Shown piece after piece: positions 21,765 through 30,845 of a stretch of DNA of 64,000 nucleotides (positions are counted from its first letter, which is position 1; each line of letters starts with the position of its first letter). The stretch comes from Helcobacillus massiliensis (GTDB lineage Bacteria > Actinomycetota > Actinomycetes > Actinomycetales > Dermabacteraceae): positions 62,001-126,000 of the forward strand of contig NZ_JACHWP010000003.1 of the NCBI RefSeq assembly GCF_014191425.1. The letters are read 5' to 3'. The position numbers were made by a program, and so were the translations under genes. Below the pieces are notes generated by a model, which searched no databases, was not told the DNA's origin, and worked only from the letters and a program-made list of their open reading frames with translations.

Positions 21765-23201
21765 TCAGTCGTGCGGCTGGATCCCCAGCTGCCGCAGAAC
21801 ACCCGTCTGCGCCTCAACGCGCCGCTTCGCGTCCTTCACGTCCTCCAGCTGACCGTTCCAAGCGCGCTCCGCGACCGCCACGAGGCGTGGGAACAGCATG
21901 CGGTGCAGGTGCGCCTCATCCGCCACGTACTCCGTCCACATCTGTGCCTGAATGCCGAGCACACCGCTCTGGTCATGGACGTCCTCACCGGCGAGCTCGG
22001 CGGAGAGGATGTCCTTCACGGTCAGCACCTGGTCGGTCTGCGCGAGCGGCTCCCCGCGGCGGGCCTGAGCACGGTCCAGGTACAGGTGCTCCTGGTTGCC
22101 GATGACGGTGGAGAAGCGCCGATCCAGCGACACCTGCACACCGTCCACGGACCGCCAGTTCATCACCACGACACCGTCCGGGACGTGGCGCTCCAGCGCC
22201 TCATCCCACACGACTGCGGTCTTGCCCGCCTTCTGCAGCTCATCCACCGCCATGCCCATCAGATGGCCCTGCAGCGCTTCAAGGCGCTCCAGACCCCACT
22301 CCTCCAGGCGCTCCGGCACCTGGGGGTTGTGCTCCCACTCGGTCATCGGCACCTCGTCACCGCCGATGTGGACGTACGGGGAGGAGAACACCTGCGCCGC
22401 CTGCTGCACCACGTCGCGAATGAACGCGATCGACGCATCCGACACCCCGAGGATGTGCTCGGAGATGCCCCAGGTCTCTCGGACCTTCAGCTGCCGCTGC
22501 GGGTCGTTGCCGATCTCCGGGTAGGCGGCGACGGCCGCCTGCACATGGCCGGGCAGGTCGATCTCCGGGACGATCCGGATGCCGAAGTCGGCCGCGTAGT
22601 CATCGAGCATCCGCAGCTCGGCCTGCGTGTAGAAGCCGCCGTGGCGCTCCTGGACGTACTCATCGGCGTCGGTGAACGTCGGCTTGCCGACGACCGTCGC
22701 GTCGCGCCACGCGCCCACCTCGGTGAGCCGCGGGTAGCTGCGCACCTCGAACCGCCACCCCTGGTCGTCGGTCAGGTGCAGGTGCAGAACGTTGAGGCGG
22801 AAGATCGCCATCGCTTCGATGATCGTCTTCAGCTCGTCGATGGGGCGGAAGTGCCGCGCCACATCGAGCATCAGTCCGCGCCAGGCATGCAGCGGACGAT
22901 CCGAGATCACCACCCCGGGGATCGCGACTTCCCCGGTCAGGGCGCCGGTGGCGGCGCGGGCGGACAGCACGATCTGGGCGAAGGCGTTGCGGCCGTCGGC
23001 GAGGGCGCTGTCACTGCCGGCGGTGATGGAGGCGCCCGTCGGGTTGATGGTGATGGAGTATTCGTCGGCGTCGAGGTCGCTGTTGAGGCCGACGGACACC
23101 TCCTCGAACGGGTCCGTGGTGACCCAGTCCTCGCGCATCCACAGTGCGGAGTCGGGGGCGGGAAGGAGCGGCAGACGGGCGGGGATGCGCGAATCGTTCA
23201 T
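21765..23201 (-). CDS. GH20 beta-N-acetylhexosaminidase
   Basis: 478-residue enzyme that releases terminal GlcNAc or GalNAc, as from chitin fragments, glycans or peptidoglycan. The catalytic pair is D282-E283 in HIGGDEVP. Other GH20 blocks are HLHLTDDQGWR and PEIDLPGHVQAA. There is an N-terminal GH20b-like domain of about 105 residues and no signal peptide, so the enzyme is probably cytosolic. CAGAAT lies 6 nt before ATG 23201, compatible with a leaderless start. The stop faces the CshA-like gene with only 5 bp between them. Two palindromic elements upstream may be operators. Confidence 0.93.
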   Translation of the reverse strand: MNDSRIPARLPLLPAPDSALWMREDWVTTDPFEEVSVGLNSDLDADEYSITINPTGASITAGSDSALADGRNAFAQIVLSARAATGALTGEVAIPGVVISDRPLHAWRGLMLDVARHFRPIDELKTIIEAMAIFRLNVLHLHLTDDQGWRFEVRSYPRLTEVGAWRDATVVGKPTFTDADEYVQERHGGFYTQAELRMLDDYAADFGIRIVPEIDLPGHVQAAVAAYPEIGNDPQRQLKVRETWGISEHILGVSDASIAFIRDVVQQAAQVFSSPYVHIGGDEVPMTEWEHNPQVPERLEEWGLERLEALQGHLMGMAVDELQKAGKTAVVWDEALERHVPDGVVVMNWRSVDGVQVSLDRRFSTVIGNQEHLYLDRAQARRGEPLAQTDQVLTVKDILSAELAGEDVHDQSGVLGIQAQMWTEYVADEAHLHRMLFPRLVAVAERAWNGQLEDVKDAKRRVEAQTGVLRQLGIQPHD

Positions 23202-23240
23202 GCGCCGATTCTGGCAGGCCAGGCTGTGTGCCCGCGCACA

Positions 23241-23312
23241 TTCCCGAAACGCGGTGCGGGAACGATTCGTCTGCGCGTTCGGGATTCGGCGGCGGAAAAA
23301 GCCCGAATGCGC
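23241..23312. promoter_or_regulatory. two inverted repeats upstream of the hexosaminidase gene
   Basis: TTCCCG (23241-23246) pairs with CGGGAA (23257-23262) around a 10 nt centre. Further upstream GCGCGTTCGGG (23273-23283) pairs with CCCGAATGCGC (23302-23312), 10 of 11 bases. Both lie 40-110 bp before ATG 23201, where a repressor would act. No T-run follows, so they are unlikely to be terminators. The binding protein is unknown. Confidence 0.3.
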
Positions 23313-23495
23313 ACACCGATCGTCATGAGGGTGGGGGATGGGGGCCGACGGCTGCCGCTCGCCCTGGCAGGCGCAGCAGCAAGAAGAGCCCCGATCTTCC
23401 GGAGCTCTTCTCTCTGACCGCTGTCCGACTCATCGACGGGCGATGGTTCGTGCAGCCACCTGGTCGCCCTTATTCATCTCTGTTCAAATGAATAG

Positions 23496-23753
23496 GGAAC
23501 AGAGGTCAGCGTCACTCAGATCCGCGAGATTCTGTGCAGTTCCGGGGATCGACCGGCTTCTACCACGGCACCCAAACCTCACCGGAAGTGGACGCGCCTT
23601 AGGCCCGAACAGACCGCAGAAGCTGTGCGACTCTACATCGATGAAGAGCCACCCCTGTCGCAGGTTGCCGAACGGATCGGCGTTATCCAAGAAACTATGC
23701 GGCTATCGATCCTCGCTGCCGGGGTGAGGTTGCGGCCACCTACAGGCAGCTGA
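23496..23753 (+). pseudogene. helix-turn-helix remnant, recombinase-like C-terminus
   Basis: The open frame encodes a recognisable DNA-binding module: LRPEQTAEAVRLYIDEE, then LSQVAERIGVIQETMRLSIL, as in the helix-turn-helix ends of resolvases and related mobile-element proteins. No in-frame ATG, GTG or TTG precedes the conserved part and a stop lies at 23493-23495, so the beginning is missing. A preceding ATG at 23488 is in another frame. The remaining sequence of 23313-23495 and 23754-23927 holds nothing I recognise. Confidence 0.45.
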
Positions 23754-23927
23754 GCAGCGGGAGAGCATCTTTTCGAGGGTCAACGGCTGCGGGGAACCAT
23801 CGTCGGGAGAGGGATACCAACAAGCCTTCTACCTGAAACATCCACCGAGTGCTGACTTTTTGAGATCTGAGCCGCTGAGATCGTGTCGCACCATCCCAGG
23901 TTTCACTGGGTACTGTTCGGGAGATCC

Positions 23928-24269
23928 TTAGACCTGGGTGCTTCGTTGGTTGTTCAGTAGTTCGACTTCCTTGCCTGATGGGACAACGCTCACATTTCGG
24001 CCTACAAGTGTGAAGCCTGCCCGCTCCAATACTCGCTGAGACGCGGTGTTTTCTGGAATAGTCCGTGCTGTGAGGTTCGGGATAGAGCTTTCTCCAATGA
24101 ACTCCACGGCAAGTTTTAGGGCAGCGCTGGTCACCCCTTTGCCTCGGTGACTGGGGTTGAGCCAGAAGCCAGGGACTGGTGAGGATACGCCGACGGTAGA
24201 TCGTGCTGTCATTATGACGTCGATTATGAACGGTTGCTGCGTTACTGGCAAGGCGCAGGCTGTAGTCAA
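23928..24269 (-). pseudogene. GNAT acetyltransferase fragment
   Basis: 113 codons. The second half has GNAT motif A (GFWLNPSHRGKGVTSAAL; acetyl-CoA binding R-x-x-G-x-G/A form) and motif B (ENTASQRVLERAGFTLVG). A full RimJ/RimL-type enzyme needs about 70 further N-terminal residues, and the first 35 codons here do not resemble that part. Base composition is lower in GC than neighbouring core genes. It is probably a truncated import. A shortened but translated protein cannot be excluded. Confidence 0.55.
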
Positions 24270-24348
24270 TAGACAACAGCCTGGCTCTGTTTCTCCGCGC
24301 TGTCAGAACCGAACTCGGGCAAACACACCACAGTAGACCGACCCGCGA

Positions 24349-25224
24349 TTAGTCGCGCTTGTAGCCAAGTCGGCCGCGCGTCACAATAATCGCAAGGGCG
24401 GCAATCGCGGTCATTCCGATGGCGGCCGGCCAGTTGTTGACCACTGCCTCTCCGGTCAAAGTCGCAACAACGAACAGCGCCCAGTTAACGGTGTTGTGGC
24501 CGAGGATTGCCAACAGCACACTCCCACGCGCCACGTTGACAAGCCACGACAGAACGACCGACAGGCTCACGACAAGAACGAGATACGCAACGAGCTGACC
24601 GAGGTCGCCCCGGGCAGTGTCCCACTCCTCAGTAAAGAACAGCGGTGTGTGCCAGAAGCAGTGCACCACGCCAAGAACCAGCGCGGCCACGATCGGATGA
24701 AACATGTTCTGCAAGCGAGGAAGTGTGAAGCCTCGCCATCCCGGCTCCTCTTGGAAAGGGCCACCGAGAAGATAGATGAAGAATGTGCTCGCGAGCGTCC
24801 CCACTACGCTGAAGGAGATAGCTTCTCCAATCGACAGCCCGCCAGGAAGAAGGAAATAGCATCCGATAATTGCCGCGGGGATAACAAGAAGCGCGAGCAC
24901 ATATGCAAGCTTCTTTGCGCGCCACTGAGTGATGGTGTGCCACAGCCGCTTCACACCGTCGCGACCTTCAACGATGCGTGTCACGAGGAATGCTGCAAGG
25001 AACGGCCCGGCGAACAATCCGAGCTGGTTGATGCCCGCAATCGCACTGAACGGCAACTCGTAGGAGAAGAGGCCCAGCCCGCTCGATGAGAGCCACCACG
25101 GGCTCCACGCGAGCCAAGAGCCGAAATACGCAAGTGTGAAGAAGGACAGCAGCGGATGCCGACGAATCAAGCCTGTGAAGCTGCGGCCCGTCCCCGTGGC
25201 TGTGGTTGCGGCGTCATTTATCAC
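24349..25224 (-). CDS. CPBP family intramembrane metalloprotease
   Basis: 291 residues with about eight membrane helices. The CPBP/Abi signature is intact: FQEEPGWRGFTLPRLQ (motif 1, paired Glu), GVVHCFWHTPLFF (motif 2) and GHNTVNW (motif 3). In bacteria such proteases are associated with bacteriocin self-immunity or regulated proteolysis. The gene is less GC-rich than the chromosomal core, has no partner in the same direction, and sits between a GNAT fragment and a broken recombinase, so it was probably imported. Target unknown. Confidence 0.85.
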   Translation of the reverse strand: MINDAATTATGTGRSFTGLIRRHPLLSFFTLAYFGSWLAWSPWWLSSSGLGLFSYELPFSAIAGINQLGLFAGPFLAAFLVTRIVEGRDGVKRLWHTITQWRAKKLAYVLALLVIPAAIIGCYFLLPGGLSIGEAISFSVVGTLASTFFIYLLGGPFQEEPGWRGFTLPRLQNMFHPIVAALVLGVVHCFWHTPLFFTEEWDTARGDLGQLVAYLVLVVSLSVVLSWLVNVARGSVLLAILGHNTVNWALFVVATLTGEAVVNNWPAAIGMTAIAALAIIVTRGRLGYKRD

Positions 25225-25496
25225 CGAGTCTGTGTCCTTCGTCTTTGCCGCGTGGGGTGTATCCCAAGTCTTTCATGTTCTACGACTGGCTACAAGGGAG
25301 AGCCCAACGATTGTTAAGGTGCTTTCGGTCTTCCCCTCGCTATTCGTTCTCACGACGCCGACCTGCGCTCGCTCACCGCGCTCGGGGCACGCTCTCCGAG
25401 CGGCTCGGCGGCCTCCAACGTGCTCGATGAGGGGGGCGGCAGGTCTGGGCTCGACTGTGACAGTTCGTGCTCCTTGATCTGACCGCCCCTGCATGA
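25225..25496. other. non-coding stretch in the island
   Basis: No gene, RNA or repeat was recognised here. Open frames exist on both strands but none has a plausible start with a ribosome site or a recognisable motif. Confidence 0.4.
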
Positions 25497-25664
25497 TCAG
25501 GCAGATGCCTGCTTAGGTGATTCGGAAGCAGACGTAACTCCGCTGCTTCCGAGAACGGCCGCGATTGCGTTGCGCTTCGTCTCAGCCTCGCGTTCGATCC
25601 TGTCGCGCACCTGTTCCGCCCGTTCGAGCGCGGCGCTGCTGCCGGTGGTGGTGTGCTCGCTCAT
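25497..25664 (-). CDS. 55-residue hypothetical protein in the island
   Basis: ATG 25664 is preceded at 6 nt by a perfect GGAGG, the best ribosome site of the island. The product opens MSEHTTTGSSAALERAEQ and is predicted to be one charged helix (E/R/K/A-rich, residues 10-38) with a Ser-rich tail. No database family comes to mind. Small helical proteins of this kind often accompany serine recombinases in integrative elements. The next gene on the element, the recombinase, is broken, so this may be an orphan leftover. Confidence 0.55.
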   Translation of the reverse strand: MSEHTTTGSSAALERAEQVRDRIEREAETKRNAIAAVLGSSGVTSASESPKQASA

Positions 25665-25860
25665 GGCGATCCTCCTTCATGCGTGCGGCCCGCGATCTAT
25701 ATCGATTACGTTCGAACCGCATGGCAGCAACGAGGTGTCCCGAGTATGACTCGATTCTTCAGATAATCAATACTCCGTTCGGTGGTGTTGTGAGAACTAC
25801 GGCGTTTGACCTCGTAGTCTGATGCGAATCCCTTTGCTGCGTTCGTTCTGTCAAGACGTG

Positions 25861-25900
25861 AAAAAGAGCCCATCGTTCACCTTGAGCGGTGGGCTCTTTT
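25861..25900. terminator. bidirectional terminator in the island
   Basis: AAAAGAGCCCA (25862-25872) and TGGGCTCTTTT (25890-25900) form a perfect 11 bp stem with a 17 nt loop. A-run on one side and T-run on the other allow termination in either direction. Confidence 0.75.
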
Positions 25901-25919
25901 CCGGTCCACGATGGGCTGA

Positions 25920-26435
25920 ATGCGGCTGGACCGCAACCTGGATTGTGTTGACGTGGGTGGCGACAGCTTCGACATGTCCGCCGACAAGGCCCTCAAGGTC
26001 GAGCGTGGCGGCTCGGTCGGACGCGCGAAGCTCGGCTGTCTCAACGTCCGTAAAGACCTCAACGGGTGCCTCGTGAACAGCATCGACGTCGATGAAGAAC
26101 GCGCACCGCTGATCGTGTGGGCGTTCGAGCAGTACGCGACCGGCCAATAATCAATCACGCCGCTCCAGGCCATGCTCGAAGACCAGGGGCTCACCACCCG
26201 GCCCTCAGCGAAACGCCCCGCACGGCCGCTGTCCAGCAGCCAGCTGGCGAAGATTCTGCGCGACCCGTACTACACCGGCGTGATCCGCTCCAAGGGCACG
26301 CTGTACCCCGGCAGGCACACGCCACTCATCGAGAAAGAACTCTTCCTGGCGGTGCGGAAGATTCTCGACGGACGCAACCGGCGCGGGGGAGAACGCCGTC
26401 GCAGACCTCGTCGCCGGGGAACAATTCACGGCTGA
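25920..26435 (+). pseudogene. serine recombinase, N-terminus lost and internal stop
   Basis: The frame keeps the recombinase domain of a large serine integrase: GRAKLGCLNVRK, SIDVDEERAPLIVWAFEQYA, then ILRDPYYTGVIRSKG and the GRHTPLIEKELF block. The catalytic Ser domain, about 140 residues, is absent. A TAA at 26148-26150 interrupts the frame exactly where relatives continue, and the expected zinc ribbon is replaced by an Arg-rich frame ending at 26435. A second coding-looking fragment (NAVADLVAGEQFTAEELAA) follows in another frame up to about 26530. The element can no longer move by itself. Confidence 0.85.
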
Positions 26436-26556
26436 GGAACTCGCCGCGATCCGCACCGAGGCTAGCGCCACGCTCCACGAATGGCGCACCCAGCACCGCT
26501 TACGACACCGCGCCAACAGCGCAGCAGGCCAGCACGAAGCACGTCGGGAAAAGAAA

Positions 26557-26588
26557 AGGAGCCTCCCGCATTTCTGCGGAAGGCTCCT
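26557..26588. terminator. strong hairpin before tRNA-Pro
   Basis: AGGAGCCT (26557-26564) pairs with AGGCTCCT (26581-26588), and inside it CCGCA pairs with TGCGG around TTTC. This gives a nearly continuous 13 bp stem. An A-run precedes it, so it terminates minus-strand transcription leaving tRNA-Pro. Confidence 0.7.
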
Positions 26589-26641
26589 CATCTGTAGCAC
26601 TTCACCGGCCTACTCAGCCCACAGGATTGAATAGGCCTGTA

Positions 26642-26719
<78 letters not shown>

Positions 26720-26868
26720 TGACCGTCCGCTCACACGGACCCCTCAACTGTACATGTCCCCCGGCAGCGGCGCGAATCGGCGCCGAGTGAGTGTGACCAC
26801 TCACTCGCATCAGCGTGCGCTCCGACACCCTCTGGTGCACGTGGGGGGGCGGCAGCGGCGAGCGGGCC

Positions 26869-27840
26869 TCAGGCGCGGCGCTGCTTGAGCGTCAGCAGGG
26901 TCGCTTCGGGGCGGTTGAACATCCGCATGTTGTAGAACGGGTTCGCGCCGAGGCCACCGCTGACATGCAGCGGCACACCGTGGTGCATCGACACGCCCTT
27001 CGCCTGCGACCGGTGCAGGTCGCAGTTCGTCACCAGTGCACCGAACCACGGCAGGGCCAACTGGCCGCCGTGGGTGTGCCCGGCGAACAGCACATCGGAG
27101 CCGTCCTCCACCATCTCGCGGATGACCCGCTGATACGGCGCATGCATCACCCCGACCCGCAGGCGCGGACGCCCCTGGGCTGCGACGTCGCCGGCGGGGG
27201 AGGGCTGGCCGACGGAGTCCCCGCGACCATCGGGCGCCGGGAACTCGTCATGGTCCAGGTGCGGATCATCCACGCCGACGAAGTCAACGTCGCAGCCGGA
27301 CATCTGCAGTGTGCCACGCGCATTGTTGAGATCGAGCCAGCCTGCCGCGGTGAACGCGTCGGTCATCTGCTCCGTCGGCAGCGGCGGATCCTTCGGACCG
27401 CCCTCCTCGCGAGGGTCGGGCAGGAAGTACCGGAACACGTTGCGCTTGCCGGCCGCGTACTTGTCGTTCGAGCCGTTCACGAACACGCCCGGACGCTCCA
27501 GCAGCGGCCCCAGCGCATCCAGCAGCACGGGGATCGCGGCGGCGCTGGAGACGTTGTCACCGGTGTTCACCACCAGGTCCGGCTTCATGGTGGCGAGATA
27601 GCGCAGGAACTCGATCTTGCGCTCCTGTCCCACGGCGAGGTGGATGTCGGAGATGTGCAGGACCCGCAGGCGGCCGGCACCCGTCGGCAGCACCGGGAGG
27701 GACAGCTCCCGCACCTCGAACAGGTTCGGCTCGATGTGCCGAGCCCACACGTGCGCACCAGCAGCGACAGCGAACCCTGCCGCGCCGACAGCGGTCGCCG
27801 CAATGCCCAGCGGCGAACGGGAGAGGGGCAGGCCCGTCAT
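26869..27840 (-). CDS. membrane-anchored metallophosphoesterase (Rv3683/YkuE type)
   Basis: 323 residues. One N-terminal hydrophobic segment (about 9-30) should anchor the enzyme. The metallophosphatase blocks are HISDIHL, TGDN, GSND, MHAP and GHTHGG. GSND replaces the usual GNHD; I recall the same substitution in mycobacterial homologues. The start ATG 27840 lies 2 bp after the PBP stop, so it is coupled to that gene, the order also found around M. tuberculosis ponA2. A cell-envelope substrate is likely by context only. Confidence 0.9.
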   Translation of the reverse strand: MTGLPLSRSPLGIAATAVGAAGFAVAAGAHVWARHIEPNLFEVRELSLPVLPTGAGRLRVLHISDIHLAVGQERKIEFLRYLATMKPDLVVNTGDNVSSAAAIPVLLDALGPLLERPGVFVNGSNDKYAAGKRNVFRYFLPDPREEGGPKDPPLPTEQMTDAFTAAGWLDLNNARGTLQMSGCDVDFVGVDDPHLDHDEFPAPDGRGDSVGQPSPAGDVAAQGRPRLRVGVMHAPYQRVIREMVEDGSDVLFAGHTHGGQLALPWFGALVTNCDLHRSQAKGVSMHHGVPLHVSGGLGANPFYNMRMFNRPEATLLTLKQRRA

Positions 27841-27842
27841 GA

Positions 27843-30164
27843 TCAGTCGCCCTCCTGGCCCGGGGCGGTGGTGTCGCCTTCGGCGGCATCGGGACCCGTC
27901 GGCTTCTTGCCGCCGGATTCCTGCTCCACCTGCTTCTCCTGTGCGGCGCGCTCCTGCGCGTCCTGCTTCTTCTCCGCTGCATCTGGCTTCGGAGGCTCCG
28001 GCGGGAACGGCTTGTTCGGCAGGCCCTCATGTGAGCGCTTCATGTATTCATGCCAGGTCGGCAGGGACACCGTGTTGCCCCACACGTGACCGCGGCGGAG
28101 CGGCTGACCGTCCACGTTGAACCCACCCGGGCGGGTATTGGAGGTCGGGTTGCCGAACCACACAGCGGTCGACTCCTGGCCGGTGAAGCCCACGTACCAC
28201 GTGTGGAACTGGCTGCCGGAGGTTCCGGTTTTGCCGCCGGCGTCGTGGCCGGGGATGGTCATGCCCTTACCGGTCGCCTTCGGGTCGGAGAGGTCCTGCA
28301 TGAGCGTCCACGACATCGCGTCCGCCACTTCCGGCTTGATGACGTCCTTGCACTCGCCGCCGGTGATCGGCAGCTCCTCACCCTTGCGGTTGGTGACCGA
28401 GGTGATCGCCACCGGGCGGCAGAACTTGCCGCCGGCCGGGTAGGTCGCGTAGGCGGCGGCCATGTCCAGGGCGGAGATGTTCAGCTCGCCGAGCGCCAGC
28501 ACGGCGGGGGAGAGGTCCGTCTTGTACATGTCCTCCACGGGGACGTTGAGGTTCTCCTTCTTGGAGGTGTCCCAGTACGCCGGGACGGCGCCCATGGAGC
28601 GGGCCGTGTCGGCGATCTCGCACAGGTCCGAGCGGTGAGCGATGCGGGCGTAGGAGGTGTTCACCGAGAACTTCGTGGCGTCCAGAACGGTCTGGTTCGG
28701 AGGCAGCGTGACGCTCACGGCGTTGTCCGGGTTCCATCCGGCACCTTCGAACCAGCGGCCTGAGCCGAGGCACTTCGCGGGGAACTCGCGGAACACTTCG
28801 CGGTTCGTGGCGACCGTGTCCCAGATGGACCCGCCCTGCTGCAGATAGGTGGTCAGCACGAACGGCTTGAACGTGGAGCCCACGGGGAAGCCGCTGCCGC
28901 CGCCCATGTGCTTGGGGGCGTTGAAGTTGAGGGACGTCTCGTTCTCCTTGGCGTCCTGGCGCGGGTTGTACACGCGGTTCTGCGCCATGGTCAGGATCTT
29001 GCCGGTGCCCGGCTCCACGCTCACGACGGTGTGGCCGAAGCCGTTGGAGTGCTCGGCGGGGACGCGGCGGTTCACCACGTCCTCGGCGATCTTCTGGCGC
29101 TTCGGGTCGAGCGTGGTGGTGATGGTGAGTCCGCCGCCGTACAGCAGCTTGCGGCGCTCTTCGAACGTGGGCGCGAACGCCGGGTCGCTCAGCAGGGACT
29201 TCGTGACGTAGTCGCAGAAGAAGCCGGAGCCCTCCGCGTCCGCACAGCCGGCGGTGATGTTCTTGACCTTGAGCATGTCCTTGACCGGCTGCTCGGAGTA
29301 CTTCTTCAGCTCCGCGTCACTGATGTAGTCCTCGGCCCGCATCTTGCGGAGGATCTCGTTGCGACGCTTCTTCGCGTTCTTCGGGTGCGCGACGGGGTCA
29401 TAGTAGTTCGGTGCGTTCGTGACGCCCGCCAGCAGGGCGGACTCGCCCGGGTTGAGGTCCTTGGCGCTCTTGGAGAAGTAGTGCTGGGCGGCGGTCTCCA
29501 CTCCGTACTGCGACGGCCCGAACTGGGCGGCGTTGAGGTACCCCGCGAGGATCTCCTCCTTCGACAGCCGCTTCTCCACGGAGATCGCGAGCTTCGCTTC
29601 GCGCAGCTTGCGCGAATAGGACTGCTCGGTCGCCTTCTTCATGGCCTCTTTGTCGCCGCGCTGCATGGCGTCGGCCAGCAGTGCGTTCTTCACGTACTGC
29701 TGGGTGAGGGTGGACGCGCCCTGCGTGTCACCGCCGCGCGCGTTGGAGGCCAGGGCGCGCAGCGTGCCCTTGGCGTCCACGCCCTGGTGCTCGTAGAAGC
29801 GGCGGTCCTCCACGGCGATCACAGCGTGCTGCAGGTGGGGGGACACCTCCTCCAGCGGGACCATGATGCGGTTCTCGGAGTAGAAGGTGGCCAGAAGGGT
29901 GCCGTCGGACGCCTTGATATGGGACGCCTCGTTGAGCGGCTGGACTTCGAGCTGGCTGGGCAGCGAGTCGAACAGCTCCGCGCCGTCCTTTGCGGCGGTG
30001 GAGGTGAGCGCCACCGCGGGCAGGAACAGCGCCGCGATCATGACCCCGGCCAGTGTGCACACCGCTGCAAGCCCCGCGAGCAGGACGACGATCTGCGAAA
30101 GCGCGAGCGACACCGAGTGCTGCTCGCCGGCGGGGCGCTGATGCGGTGCTTCGGTCTGGGCCAT
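27843..30164 (-). CDS. ponA2: class A penicillin-binding protein (PonA2-like)
   Basis: 773-residue bifunctional peptidoglycan synthase. There is one N-terminal membrane helix (about 25-50). The GT51 domain carries IAVEDRRFYEHQGVD with the catalytic Glu near residue 118. The transpeptidase domain has STFK (Ser near 430), SVN, and KTGT (Lys near 643). The C-terminus is a Lys/Glu/Pro-rich tail and there is no PASTA domain. ATG 30164 is preferred because TACTCT lies 7 nt before it. It is divergent from whiB, as in mycobacteria where ponA2 neighbours whiB4. Confidence 0.93.
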   Translation of the reverse strand: MAQTEAPHQRPAGEQHSVSLALSQIVVLLAGLAAVCTLAGVMIAALFLPAVALTSTAAKDGAELFDSLPSQLEVQPLNEASHIKASDGTLLATFYSENRIMVPLEEVSPHLQHAVIAVEDRRFYEHQGVDAKGTLRALASNARGGDTQGASTLTQQYVKNALLADAMQRGDKEAMKKATEQSYSRKLREAKLAISVEKRLSKEEILAGYLNAAQFGPSQYGVETAAQHYFSKSAKDLNPGESALLAGVTNAPNYYDPVAHPKNAKKRRNEILRKMRAEDYISDAELKKYSEQPVKDMLKVKNITAGCADAEGSGFFCDYVTKSLLSDPAFAPTFEERRKLLYGGGLTITTTLDPKRQKIAEDVVNRRVPAEHSNGFGHTVVSVEPGTGKILTMAQNRVYNPRQDAKENETSLNFNAPKHMGGGSGFPVGSTFKPFVLTTYLQQGGSIWDTVATNREVFREFPAKCLGSGRWFEGAGWNPDNAVSVTLPPNQTVLDATKFSVNTSYARIAHRSDLCEIADTARSMGAVPAYWDTSKKENLNVPVEDMYKTDLSPAVLALGELNISALDMAAAYATYPAGGKFCRPVAITSVTNRKGEELPITGGECKDVIKPEVADAMSWTLMQDLSDPKATGKGMTIPGHDAGGKTGTSGSQFHTWYVGFTGQESTAVWFGNPTSNTRPGGFNVDGQPLRRGHVWGNTVSLPTWHEYMKRSHEGLPNKPFPPEPPKPDAAEKKQDAQERAAQEKQVEQESGGKKPTGPDAAEGDTTAPGQEGD

Positions 30165-30171
30165 GCGACCC

Positions 30172-30177
30172 AGAGTA
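30172..30177 (-). promoter_or_regulatory. -10 box of a leaderless PBP transcript
   Basis: TACTCT on the minus strand ends 7 nt before ATG 30164, and no ribosome site is present. Confidence 0.5.
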
Positions 30178-30282
30178 CCCAATGGACCCCCTCCAGTCGC
30201 GCACGCGAGGTGAACACCATGTGGGGGTGGTGCGGGGGGGCGTCGGGGCCGACGGGTCCTCCAATCAGTCGCAGCCCCCGTT

Positions 30283-30312
30283 TTGTGAAAACGCTGCACA
30301 GCTCCCTAGGAT
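30283..30312 (+). promoter_or_regulatory. promoter of the whiB gene
   Basis: TTGTGA (30283-30288), an 18 nt spacer and TAGGAT (30307-30312) form a good sigma-70-type promoter. Transcription would start near 30320, giving a 35-nt leader with AAGGAG. Confidence 0.55.
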
Positions 30313-30355
30313 GTAGGTCACATTCGAATCAGTGTCGATTCCAAGGAGCACATCC

Positions 30356-30655
30356 GTGACGGCAGTCAGCGTCCGCACACCGACCGAGGAACGGTTCTGG
30401 GCCACCGAAGGCGCCTGTGCACAACTGGACCCCGATGAGTTCTTCGTCCGCGGAGCGGATCAGCAGCGTGTGAAGCAGTTCTGCCGCGGCTGCCCAGTCC
30501 TCAATCATTGCCTCGCCGATGCGCTGAACAACCGGATCGAGTTCGGTGTGTGGGGCGGGATGACCGAGCGTGAGCGCCGCCGCCTGCTGCGGCAGCATCC
30601 CGGGGTGGTGGACTGGCTCGATGTCCTCGAAGCCGCTCACGAGAAGACCGCGTAG
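30356..30655 (+). CDS. whiB4: WhiB-family iron-sulfur transcription factor (WhiB4-like)
   Basis: 99 residues. The four cluster cysteines are C21, C43, C46 and C52 (C-x21-C-x2-C-x5-C), followed by the GVWGG turn and a basic tail (ERERRRLLRQ). WhiB proteins bind a [4Fe-4S] cluster and act with the primary sigma factor as redox or NO sensors. The start is GTG 30356 because AAGGAG lies 8 nt before it. Divergence from a ponA2-like gene matches the M. tuberculosis whiB4 locus, so orthology to WhiB4 is inferred from context and not from sequence alone. Confidence 0.92.
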   Translation: MTAVSVRTPTEERFWATEGACAQLDPDEFFVRGADQQRVKQFCRGCPVLNHCLADALNNRIEFGVWGGMTERERRRLLRQHPGVVDWLDVLEAAHEKTA

Positions 30656-30658
30656 TCT
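30653..30658 (+). promoter_or_regulatory. -10 box before the DUF4177 gene
   Basis: TAGTCT overlaps the whiB stop codon and ends 7 nt before ATG 30666; no ribosome site lies in that gap. The downstream operon can be transcribed leaderless, independently of whiB. Confidence 0.45.
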
Positions 30659-30665
30659 TGGTGGT

Positions 30666-30845
30666 ATGACTGCACACACCACATGGGAGTACCTGACCAC
30701 GCCCCTGCTCATCCATAACACCAAGGCGATTCTGGACAACTTCGGCTCCGATGGATGGGAGCTCGTCCAGGTGATCCAGGGCCCGCAGGGCCCCGAATCC
30801 CTCGTCGCCTACTTCAAGCGGCCCATCATCGGAGGAGACCAGTGA
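30666..30845 (+). CDS. DUF4177 protein (Rv3678A-like)
   Basis: 59 residues. The family core WEYLTTPLLIHNTKAILDNF, then DGWELVQV, predicts a small alpha/beta fold. Function is unknown. The gene precedes ridA with a 4 bp GTGA overlap, and the same small gene sits at this place in mycobacteria. No signal peptide or membrane segment is present. Confidence 0.85.
   Translation: MTAHTTWEYLTTPLLIHNTKAILDNFGSDGWELVQVIQGPQGPESLVAYFKRPIIGGDQ

Noticed and set aside
30284-30300. TGTG-N9-CACA overlapping the whiB -35
   Set aside because: Half-site spacing is one base longer than the Crp consensus.
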